This document shows positions 16,996-24,836 of a stretch of 64,000 bases of DNA, one piece after another (the stretch's first letter is position 1; the number at the start of each line of letters is the position of its first letter). Made by a program: the position numbers and the translations under genes. The DNA is taken from the NCBI RefSeq assembly GCF_000373965.1, contig NZ_KB892835.1, forward strand, positions 131,954-195,953. Direction: 5' to 3'. The notes beneath the pieces were generated by a model that saw only the letters and a list, made by a program, of their open reading frames with translations, did not search any database and was not told where the DNA came from. Origin of the DNA: Uliginosibacterium gangwonense DSM 18521. GTDB lineage: Bacteria > Pseudomonadota > Gammaproteobacteria > Burkholderiales > Rhodocyclaceae.

Positions 16996-19107
16996 TTACC
17001 TGCGCCCCAGTTGAATCAGACTGGGGATGTCCAAAATGAAGGCGACCCGGCCATCCCCCATGATGGTTGCGCCTGACGCGCCGGGCACCTTTCTGTAGTT
17101 GGTTTCCAGGCTCTTGATCACAACCTGATGCTGGCCGAGTAACTGGTCGACAAACAGTGCCGCACGCCCGTCTTCCAGTTCCAGAATGATGACAATGCCC
17201 TGAGTCGGGTCCGTTGTTTGCGGCTGGATCTTGAAAATCTCATAGAGTGCGAGCAGGGGTAGGTATTCGCCACGCACATGAATAACGCGGCCCTTGCCGG
17301 AGATCGTGGAAATCTCGCTGGCCTGTGGCTGGAGCGATTCGACGATCAGGTTCAGCGGCAGGATGAAGACCTGTGTGCCCACACCAATGTACATGCCATC
17401 CAGGATGGCGAGTGTGAGTGGCAGGCGAATCGTGATGCGGGTTCCGAATCCGGGGGCTGAATTCAACTCCACGCGCCCGCCCATGCTTTCGATATTGCGC
17501 TTGACCACGTCCATGCCTACACCACGGCCAGAGATATCCGTGACGATGGCGGCTGTCGAGAAACCGGGGGCAAAGATGAGTTGCCAGACATCGTGATCGG
17601 CCGCATCGTCCGCAATGGCAATTCCTCGCTCACGTGCCTTGGCGATGATGCGTGCGCGATCCAGCCCCGCACCATCGTCGATGACTTCCACGATGATGTT
17701 GCCGCCCTGTTGCGAGGCTTCCAACGTCAATGTGCCTTTGGCATTCTTGCCTGCAGCGGTGCGTACTTCGGGTGTTTCGATGCCGTGATCCAGACTGTTG
17801 CGTACCAAATGGGTCAGCGGGTCGGCCAGTTTTTCGATGACGCCCTTGTCCAGCTCCGTATGTTCGCCAACGAGCCGTAGCTCCACCTGCTTGCCAAATT
17901 TGTTGGCCAGGTCACGTACCATACGGGGGAAACGGCTGAACACGAAGCTGATCGGCAGCATCCGGATGGACATCACCGCCTCTTGCAGATTGCGGCTGTC
18001 CCGCTCCAGTTGAACCATACCGTTGAACAGTTTTTCGTTCTGCACCGGGTCCAGTTCCGACACGGTTTGGGCTAGCATGGCCTGCGTGATCACCAGTTCG
18101 CCCACCAGATTGATGAGCTGGTCAACCTTCTCAATATTCACCCGGATGGAGGATTCATTGTCCTTGTCGGCAGTGCGCCGGGTGGGGGGCTCTTTGGCCG
18201 CAGGTGTGAGCGTTGCGGGTGAGGGGGCCGGATCGGTTCCCAGGCCTGTTGGTGTGTGCGCGGTCGGTGAGGTGAAAAAGCCATAGCCCTGTTCGTCACC
18301 GCTACTGTTGGGGGCCGGAGGCGCTGGATCGGTGAAGAAGCCAAAGCCTTCGTCTTCAGGCGCACTGGCTGTTTGTAGTGAGCTGATTGCGGGGGCAGGG
18401 GACAGCGATTGCTCAGCGGAGGGCTGGATTGCGCGAATGTCATAACGCTCCGGCTGCATGATGAAAGCGAAGATTCCCTCGATTTCTTGGCGTGTGGCAT
18501 GGCCGTGCAACTCAAAGCAGTGTTCGGTAGCGGGTGCGTCCCCTGCGGGCTCCAGATCTTTGATGCTTCCGAGATATTCCAACTCGCTGCGCAGGGCCTC
18601 CTGCACTTCCGTGGAAAGACCTTTGAAGTCGCAGCGGAGCAGCCAACTGCGTGTGCCGTCAGCCTGAATGCAGGCGTCATCCGGCACAGGGTTGGGTTCG
18701 ACGCTGAATGTGCCACGGCTCTGGAGCAGGGCGCTAAGCGTGAGCTTGATGGCTTGCGCATCTTCGGTCGGAACCTCCACACCATCACGATGCCCTTGCA
18801 ATTGTTTGCCGATCACGTCTCCCGCGTGCAGGCAGGCTTCGACAATTTCGTTGTTGAGCGCGATCTCATGGTTGCGTACCTGATCCAGCAGGGATTCCAG
18901 TACGTGGGTCAGATCGGCCATGTCGGAGAAACCAAAAGTGCCCGCGCCTCCCTTGATGGAGTGTGCGGCACGGAAGATGGCGTTCAGGTCATCGCTGCTG
19001 GGGGCCGTTAGGTCGGCCGACAGCAGGATGTGTTCCATCTCTTCCAGGTGCTCCTGAGTCTCGTCGAAAAAGGCTTGATGGAACTGACTGAGGTCAATGT
19101 CCTTCAT
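16996..19107 (-). CDS. cheA: Chemotaxis histidine kinase CheA
   Basis: 703 residues with the normal P1-P5 layout. P1 has the phosphorylated His49 in AAHSIKGGAGTFGF. A P2-like region and a long Pro/Ala/Ser-rich linker (about 225-320) follow, then P3 dimerisation, and P4 ATPase with LVRNSLDHGIE (N box), DDGAGLDR (G1) and ISGRGVGMDVV (G2). The CheW-like P5 is at the end. It autophosphorylates in response to receptors and phosphorylates CheY and CheB. The start overlaps the cheY stop by 4 bases. The linker contains two similar GFGFFTDP/GYGFFTSP segments, a small internal duplication. Confidence 0.97.
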   Translation of the reverse strand: MKDIDLSQFHQAFFDETQEHLEEMEHILLSADLTAPSSDDLNAIFRAAHSIKGGAGTFGFSDMADLTHVLESLLDQVRNHEIALNNEIVEACLHAGDVIGKQLQGHRDGVEVPTEDAQAIKLTLSALLQSRGTFSVEPNPVPDDACIQADGTRSWLLRCDFKGLSTEVQEALRSELEYLGSIKDLEPAGDAPATEHCFELHGHATRQEIEGIFAFIMQPERYDIRAIQPSAEQSLSPAPAISSLQTASAPEDEGFGFFTDPAPPAPNSSGDEQGYGFFTSPTAHTPTGLGTDPAPSPATLTPAAKEPPTRRTADKDNESSIRVNIEKVDQLINLVGELVITQAMLAQTVSELDPVQNEKLFNGMVQLERDSRNLQEAVMSIRMLPISFVFSRFPRMVRDLANKFGKQVELRLVGEHTELDKGVIEKLADPLTHLVRNSLDHGIETPEVRTAAGKNAKGTLTLEASQQGGNIIVEVIDDGAGLDRARIIAKARERGIAIADDAADHDVWQLIFAPGFSTAAIVTDISGRGVGMDVVKRNIESMGGRVELNSAPGFGTRITIRLPLTLAILDGMYIGVGTQVFILPLNLIVESLQPQASEISTISGKGRVIHVRGEYLPLLALYEIFKIQPQTTDPTQGIVIILELEDGRAALFVDQLLGQHQVVIKSLETNYRKVPGASGATIMGDGRVAFILDIPSLIQLGRR

Positions 19108-19472
19108 TCCCGGAATACCTTGCCAATGACTTCTAGCAATTTGGTGGGATTGAAGGGTTTTACCATCCAGCCTGTTGCGCCTACGGCGCGCCCCTGTGTT
19201 TTCATGGCTTCGCTGCTCTCGGTAGTGAGAACCAGGATCGGGGTGCTGTGGTATTCAGGCAGTGCTCTCAGGGTTTTGATGAGCGTGAAGCCATCCATCT
19301 TGGGCATGTTCTGATCAGTGAGGATCAGGTCGAATTTCTCGGCACGCGCCTTGGCTACACCTTCTGCACCATCGGCAGCCTCCACAACGGTGTGGCCTTC
19401 GCTTTTGAGCGTGAAAGCAACCATTTGGCGAATGGAGGGCGAATCGTCAACGGCAAGAATCTTACGAGCCAT
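19104..19472 (-). CDS. cheY: Chemotaxis response regulator CheY
   Basis: 122 residues, a single receiver domain. Acidic-pocket residues are in AVDDSPS, the phosphoacceptor is Asp53 in LTDQNMPKMDG, and the conserved Thr and Lys are in VLTTESS and VKPFNP. Phospho-CheY binds the flagellar switch. ATG 19472 was chosen because it begins the receiver fold and has a GGGGAG ribosome site; longer in-frame upstream sequence is leader. It is the first gene of cheY-cheA-cheW-mcp-cheD-cheB. Confidence 0.96.
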   Translation of the reverse strand: MARKILAVDDSPSIRQMVAFTLKSEGHTVVEAADGAEGVAKARAEKFDLILTDQNMPKMDGFTLIKTLRALPEYHSTPILVLTTESSEAMKTQGRAVGATGWMVKPFNPTKLLEVIGKVFRE

Positions 19473-19700
19473 GAATGTGCTCCCCAGGTGTCGTCGTGGT
19501 GGGGTTGATCCCCTCACCCATTTGCGTGGTTGGCTATATTGAAAAAGCGACAAGACAGACGTGTCTGCGTACTCTGCATTGTCGGATGCAGGTGCAGTGC
19601 ATGAGGGATCGCCGCCCGAATGTGTATAACGGACGGGATGTTTGATGGCTTCAGTGCCCATAAGGGCCAGATTTGCAACGCGCAAAACCCCATCAAGCAT

Positions 19701-19730
19701 AGGGCCTCGCATGTTGCCATGCGAGGCCCT
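19701..19730 (-). terminator. Strong hairpin downstream of cphA
   Basis: AGGGCCTCGCAT and ATGCGAGGCCCT form a perfect 12-base-pair stem around a 6-base loop. It lies 26 bases after the cphA stop, and GGGGTTTTG follows a few bases later on the minus strand. It probably separates the cyanophycin genes from the chemotaxis operon, whose promoter should lie in the remaining ~230 bases before cheY. Confidence 0.75.
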
Positions 19731-19755
19731 ATGGAATCAGTGCGACAGGGGGTGC

Positions 19756-22326
19756 TCAGCCTTCCTGAATACGTTGGGCAATGTGGCCCAGCGCCTCTTC
19801 CACCTGATCGACCAGAATCAGGCACAGGTCCCCTGCCTGCAGGCGCCCCAGTGCGGTATCGATGGCGACGAATTCGCCCCGAATTTCCTCAATCTGGTGT
19901 GTACGCGAAGCGTTTTGCAGCCCTTCGCGCAGCAAGGCGATGACTTCACCATCGGCCCGGCCACGTTGACACGCATCCTGGTAGAGAATGACTTCGTCAA
20001 AGGCTTTACCCAGAATTTCCGTCTGCTGACGAATGTCCTCATCGCGCCGGTCGCCTGCGCCACTGATGACGACCGAGCGACGCTTGGCCGGCATGGCTTC
20101 CACCGCCTGGACCAGGGCCTGCATGGCATCCGGGTTGTGGCCGTAGTCAGCAATCAGGGTGGCTCCACGATAGTCCATCACGTTGAAGCGCCCAGGGGCG
20201 TTGTCCGAATCGTTGCGGAAACTGGAAAGGCCCTTGAGGATCGTGTCCCGATCAAAACCCAGCGCCCAGGCGGCGGCTACCGACGCCATGGCGTTATCGA
20301 CCTGGAAGCTGATGGTTCCACTACGGGTCAAGGGCACTTGGGCCAGCGGCAGCGTGAACCGCGTATTGCCTTGCACGCAGACGATTTCCCCGTTCTCGAC
20401 ATAGACCACGCGTTGGCCTTGGGCACGATGGGTCGCCATCACCGGGTGGTGGCGGTCTGCAGTGAAGAAAGTGATCTCGCCAGGGCAGTTTTCAGCCATT
20501 CCGGCCACGATGGGGTCAGCCGCGTTCAAAACAGCCATCCCGCTCGCTGTAACGTTCTGCACGATCACCCGCTTGAGCACAGCCAGATCTTCCAGCGTGG
20601 TGATGTAGTTCAGGCCGAGGTGGTCGCCCATCCCGATATTGGTGACCACGGCCACCTTGCAGCGGTCAAAGGCCAAGCCTTCACGGAGCAGGCCCCCACG
20701 GGCGGTTTCAAACACCGCCGCGTCTACTTCCGGGTGCATCAATACATTGCGGGCACTGCGTGGGCCGCTGCAATCGCCCGAGTCGGTACGCTTACCGTTG
20801 ATGTAGACGCCATCGGTATTGGTCATGCCTACGCGCAGACCGCTAGTGACGATCAGGTGGGCAATCAGGCGCACCGTGGTCGTCTTGCCATTGGTACCGG
20901 TCACGGCAACCACGGGAATGCGTCCGTCATCTGCATTGGGGTACATGCTGGAAATGATGGCTTCGCCCACATTGCGACCCTTGCCAAAGGAGGGTGACAA
21001 ATGCATACGCAGCCCCGGCGCGGCATTGACTTCAACGATGCCGCCGTTCTGTTCTTCCAGCGGACGCAGCACGCTGTCACACACCACGTCGACCCCGGCG
21101 ATATCCAAGCCGATCATTTGCGCGGCAGCCACCGCCCGCATGGCAACGTCCGGGTGCACGTCATCGGTCACGTCCGTGGCGGTGCCGCCGGTCGACAGGT
21201 TGGCGTTGTTGCGCAACACCACGCGCTGGCCTTTCGGGGGAATGCTATCGGCATTCATGCCCTGTGCGTGCAGGCGGGCGAGTGCGATATCGTCAAAACG
21301 GATCTTGGTCAGCGACGTGGCATGGCCCACGCCCCGGCGCGGATCGCTGTTGACCTGATCGACCAGTTGCCGCACGGTGTGCACCCCATCGCCAATCACC
21401 AGGGGCGGGTCACGGCGGGCGGCTGCCACGACCTTGTTACCCACCACCAGCAGGCGGAAATCGTGGCCGGGCAGATAACGCTCGACCAGGATGTTGGAGC
21501 TGATCTCTTCGGCAGCCTTGTAGCCTGCCTCCAGTTGCTCACGGGTTTCGATGTTGACCGTTACCCCCTTGCCCTGGTTGCCATCTTGCGGCTTGACCAC
21601 AACGGGCAGACCAATTTCGCAAGCGGCCTGCCAGGCATCTTCTACGCTGTCAGCCGGGCGTCCCTTCGGGACTGGCACTCCGGCGGCTTCGAGCAGAATC
21701 TTGGTCAGTTCCTTGTCCTGTGCGATGGATTCGGCAATCGCACTGGTGGTATCCATTTCTGCGGCCTGGATGCGGCGCTGCTTGCTGCCCCAGCCCAGCT
21801 GTACCAGACTGCCGGTGGTCAAGCGCCGGAACGGCAGGCCACGCACCACGGCGGCCTGCACAATGGAGCCGGTGGAGGGCCCCAGGCGCACGTCTTCGTC
21901 CAATTCGCGCAGACGGGCCTGCGCGGCGGCCAGATCAAAAGGCTTGTCTTCCAGCGCTGCCGCGAGCAGTTCCTGGGCCAGCGTCAGCGCCAGACGGCCA
22001 ACTTCCTCTTCGCTGTATTCCACCACTACCTGATAGGTGCCTTCTTCAAACGTGGCCGAAGTGCGGCTGAAGGTCACCGGGCAGCCTGCCTGGGCCTGCA
22101 GGCCCAGGGTGGCGTATTCCAGGGCATGTGCCAGCGAGATCTGCTCGGCATGGCTGGCGGCCTGGATCAGCCCGATTTCGGGGAACAAGGCGCGCAGGCG
22201 GGATTCAAACCCTGGCAAGGATTGGATCGAACGCTCTGCTTCAGTGCAGGCAACTATGGCCTCTATGGCGGTATGGCGGCTCCAGAGGTTCGGGCCACGC
22301 AGGACGCGGATGCGAGAGACTTCCAT
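19756..22326 (-). CDS. cphA: Cyanophycin synthetase
   Basis: 856 residues, a typical CphA length. The N-terminal domain carries VLRGPNLWS. An ATP-grasp domain (about 200-430: VVVKPQDGNQGKGV, VEVNAAPGLRMH) adds aspartate to the backbone. A Mur-ligase-like domain has an intact Walker A, GTNGKTTTVRL (Lys481), and adds arginine side chains. The product is multi-L-arginyl-poly-L-aspartate, a cytoplasmic nitrogen reserve. ATG 22326 gives the family N-terminus and has an AGGAA site. The gene follows cphA' by 40 bases, so both are likely on one transcript. Confidence 0.96.
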   Translation of the reverse strand: MEVSRIRVLRGPNLWSRHTAIEAIVACTEAERSIQSLPGFESRLRALFPEIGLIQAASHAEQISLAHALEYATLGLQAQAGCPVTFSRTSATFEEGTYQVVVEYSEEEVGRLALTLAQELLAAALEDKPFDLAAAQARLRELDEDVRLGPSTGSIVQAAVVRGLPFRRLTTGSLVQLGWGSKQRRIQAAEMDTTSAIAESIAQDKELTKILLEAAGVPVPKGRPADSVEDAWQAACEIGLPVVVKPQDGNQGKGVTVNIETREQLEAGYKAAEEISSNILVERYLPGHDFRLLVVGNKVVAAARRDPPLVIGDGVHTVRQLVDQVNSDPRRGVGHATSLTKIRFDDIALARLHAQGMNADSIPPKGQRVVLRNNANLSTGGTATDVTDDVHPDVAMRAVAAAQMIGLDIAGVDVVCDSVLRPLEEQNGGIVEVNAAPGLRMHLSPSFGKGRNVGEAIISSMYPNADDGRIPVVAVTGTNGKTTTVRLIAHLIVTSGLRVGMTNTDGVYINGKRTDSGDCSGPRSARNVLMHPEVDAAVFETARGGLLREGLAFDRCKVAVVTNIGMGDHLGLNYITTLEDLAVLKRVIVQNVTASGMAVLNAADPIVAGMAENCPGEITFFTADRHHPVMATHRAQGQRVVYVENGEIVCVQGNTRFTLPLAQVPLTRSGTISFQVDNAMASVAAAWALGFDRDTILKGLSSFRNDSDNAPGRFNVMDYRGATLIADYGHNPDAMQALVQAVEAMPAKRRSVVISGAGDRRDEDIRQQTEILGKAFDEVILYQDACQRGRADGEVIALLREGLQNASRTHQIEEIRGEFVAIDTALGRLQAGDLCLILVDQVEEALGHIAQRIQEG

Positions 22327-22366
22327 CAAACAGATTCCTGTAAATGCACAAGTGCGAGGGGGGCCA

Positions 22367-24583
22367 TCAGCGTACAGTTTGCTTGTAGAGCCGGGCATCG
22401 GGCGAGGATACCGCCTGGCTCAGTTCAAAGGTTTCCAAACCCGCGCGGATCAGGTCCACATCAATGCCCAGCGCCCAGGCTGCGGCCACGGCAATCAGCA
22501 CGCTGGTTGCAAAATGCTCAGGCGCCCCCTTCTTGACCTGGGCCAATTTGGCCAGTGCGATCAGCTCATCCTCCTGCCCACCTTGTGTCAGCACTACTGT
22601 GTCATTGCGCAGCAGCACGGCACGACCACCTTGGCGGCAATGCTCAACCAGTGCCTCACCTTCGCCCAGGTGGCTGAAGAGCACGGTTTCACCGTCGCAC
22701 AAATCGGCCATCTTGGCAATTTGTGGTTCATCTGCATTCAATACGGCTGCGCCGCTATCGAGTACCACATCAACCTGGGTACGCAGCACGTTGTAGCACT
22801 GCTCCGGGGTCTGGATGTAGTAGGGATGCAGGCTTTCGGCATCCGCCATGTCGGCGACCACACCAATCTGGCAACGGTCATAGGCCAACCCATCGCTCAG
22901 AATCTGGGTGCCACGATTCTCAAACACGGCGGCGCCAATGCTGCGGTTCATGAGCAGGCGTTGCTGCGCCGTCCAGTTGGCACAATCGTTCTTTTCCACC
23001 CGGCGGCGGTCCAGGAACATGCCATCACGGCAGGCCAGCCCCACATGCAGGCCAGAGAGATTCATCAGGCGGGCGATCAGGCGGGCCGCCACGGTTGTCC
23101 CCAGGCTACCCGCCACCCCCACGATGGGGATGCGCCCGGATTCGCCTTCGGGGAATAAGTGATTGACGATGGCCTGACCCACGGGGCGGGGTTTGCCGCC
23201 CGCAGGCTTCAGGTGCATCAGCAGCCCCGGGCCGGCGTTGACTTCGACAATCGCGCCACGCTGTTCTTCCAGCGGGCGGGAGATGTCTTCGGCCACCAGA
23301 TCGATCCCTGCGATATCCAGGCCGATCACACGGGCGGCGAGGCTGACGGCTTCTGCCACCTCGGGGTGGACTTCGTCCGTAACGTCGATGGCCACGTTGC
23401 CATTGCGCTGGATCAGGGCACGTTGTCCGTCGGCCAGAACCGTCTCCGGGCGCATGCCCTGGCGGGTGAGTTCCAGCACCACGGCCTGATCTTCGTCGAT
23501 CAGGATTCTATTCAGCGGGAAATCCTCGGTCAGACCACGGCGGGGGTCTGTGTTGATCTGCTGATCAATGAGTTCGCGCACGGTGGCTGTGCCGTTACCG
23601 CTGACCCAGGCTTCTTCGCCCTTGGCTGCGGCCACCATCTTGTAGCCCACCACCAGCAGGCGGTGTTCAGTACCACGGATGAAGCGTTCAACCATCACGT
23701 CGCTGCCTTCTGCGGCGGCAATGTGGAACGCGGCTTCAATGTCGGCCTGGGTGTTCAGGTCCAGCGATACGCCACGGCCATGGTTGGCGTCGGTGGGTTT
23801 GAGCACGACGGGCAGGCCGATGTCCTGCGCGGCTTCCCAAGCCTCATCAGGCGTGGTGACGATCTGGCCTTCGGGGATCGGGATGCCGCAGCTTGCCAGG
23901 AGCTGCTTGGTCAGGTCCTTGTCGCTGGCAATCCCTTCGGCAATCGCACTGGTGCGGTCGGTTTCGGCTGTCCAGATCCGGCGCAGGGTGTTGCCGTAAC
24001 CCAGCTGCACGAGGTTACCGCTGGTCAGGCGGATCGAGGGGATGCGGCGGGCGGTGGCGGCATCCACAATGCACGCTGTGCTGGGGCCGAGGTGATGGTC
24101 GTCGACCATCTCGCGCAGCACGTAGATGGCGTTGGCAACGTCGAAACTGGTGTCATTGATGGCGGCCATCAGCAGTTGCCGACCATACTCAAAGGCGGCG
24201 CGGCAAACCTGCTCGTTGCGGGCACGCACGGCAACCTTGTACAGAGAATGTTCGCCCGGGGCCTGCCGCGTCTGGCCAAAGCCAGTCTGCATGCCTGCAA
24301 GGTTCTGCAATTCGATGACGATGTGTTCCAGGATGTGACCCGCCCAGGTCCCTTCCTGCAGGCGCTGGATGAAGCCGCCCCGTTCGCCAACCCCGCAATG
24401 ATGCTCGATCAGGCCGGGCAGCCAGGTGGTCAGCCGCTCGTACAGGCCGGGTAGCTTGTTGGAGGGGTATTCTTCCAACTCCCCGATGTCCACCCAGACT
24501 TCAATGACTGGGCGGTAGGTCCAGATATTGGGCCCACGCAGGTAGGTGATCCGGCGAAACTCGATGTCTCGTTTGTTGTCCAT
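22367..24583 (-). CDS. cphA': Cyanophycin synthetase paralogue with degenerate Mur-ligase P-loop
   Basis: 738 residues, about 120 shorter than its neighbour and missing much of the C-terminal Mur-ligase lobe. The N-terminal domain (YLRGPNIWTY) and ATP-grasp domain (VLKPTDANHGRGV, VEVNAGPGLLMH) are intact. At the Walker A site it reads VGVAGSLGTTVAARL, so the lysine and the Asn-Gly-Lys-Thr core are lost (Lys to Thr near 496). Paired cphA/cphA' genes are known in betaproteobacteria, and cyanobacterial CphA2 lost the same ATP site and polymerises beta-Asp-Arg dipeptides. This copy may act likewise or as a partner of CphA. Confidence 0.88.
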   Translation of the reverse strand: MDNKRDIEFRRITYLRGPNIWTYRPVIEVWVDIGELEEYPSNKLPGLYERLTTWLPGLIEHHCGVGERGGFIQRLQEGTWAGHILEHIVIELQNLAGMQTGFGQTRQAPGEHSLYKVAVRARNEQVCRAAFEYGRQLLMAAINDTSFDVANAIYVLREMVDDHHLGPSTACIVDAATARRIPSIRLTSGNLVQLGYGNTLRRIWTAETDRTSAIAEGIASDKDLTKQLLASCGIPIPEGQIVTTPDEAWEAAQDIGLPVVLKPTDANHGRGVSLDLNTQADIEAAFHIAAAEGSDVMVERFIRGTEHRLLVVGYKMVAAAKGEEAWVSGNGTATVRELIDQQINTDPRRGLTEDFPLNRILIDEDQAVVLELTRQGMRPETVLADGQRALIQRNGNVAIDVTDEVHPEVAEAVSLAARVIGLDIAGIDLVAEDISRPLEEQRGAIVEVNAGPGLLMHLKPAGGKPRPVGQAIVNHLFPEGESGRIPIVGVAGSLGTTVAARLIARLMNLSGLHVGLACRDGMFLDRRRVEKNDCANWTAQQRLLMNRSIGAAVFENRGTQILSDGLAYDRCQIGVVADMADAESLHPYYIQTPEQCYNVLRTQVDVVLDSGAAVLNADEPQIAKMADLCDGETVLFSHLGEGEALVEHCRQGGRAVLLRNDTVVLTQGGQEDELIALAKLAQVKKGAPEHFATSVLIAVAAAWALGIDVDLIRAGLETFELSQAVSSPDARLYKQTVR

Positions 24584-24649
24584 GTTTCAATCTTCAACTG
24601 CTTGGGTCTGTCCACCCAGTGGGAGAGTCCGCCTCTTGGAAGCCGACCC

Positions 24650-24690
24650 TTCATCATCCTCTTGCTACAGATGATAAACAGGTTCTGAAA
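24650..24690. repeat. Partial copy of the dispersed GAACCTGTT repeat
   Basis: TCTTGCTACAGAT (24660-24672) is identical to 13 bases of the copy near 45026, and AACAGGTTCTGAA reads as the reverse complement of the GAACCTGTT end. It lies in the 253-base divergent gap between cphA' and the ABC transporter, which must also hold both promoters; a TATACT at 24701 is a possible -10 box without a clear -35. Confidence 0.45.
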
Positions 24691-24836
24691 TCCCATCCTG
24701 TATACTGCCTGACAAGTTGTGCGGGATTCATCACAAAAATGCCCGCCCGAGAATACCGTAAATAGCCCTTTTCCGGGGCAAGATTGATACAGAGTCCTGC
24801 TTGCGGGGCTTTCATCAGGGTCTGGGTATCCAATAA

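Noticed and set aside
19642-20997. Plus-strand open frame (about 451 codons) opposite the end of cphA
   Set aside because: Same reason: antisense to conserved Mur-ligase sequence, with no motif and no ribosome site.
21001-22536. Long plus-strand open frame (about 511 codons) opposite cphA
   Set aside because: It is antisense to an unmistakable cyanophycin synthetase, and its translation is His/Gln/Gly-rich with no recognisable domain. GC-rich coding DNA commonly leaves the opposite frame open.
23159-24454. Plus-strand open frame (about 431 codons) opposite cphA'
   Set aside because: Antisense to a conserved gene; composition and lack of motifs mark it as a shadow.
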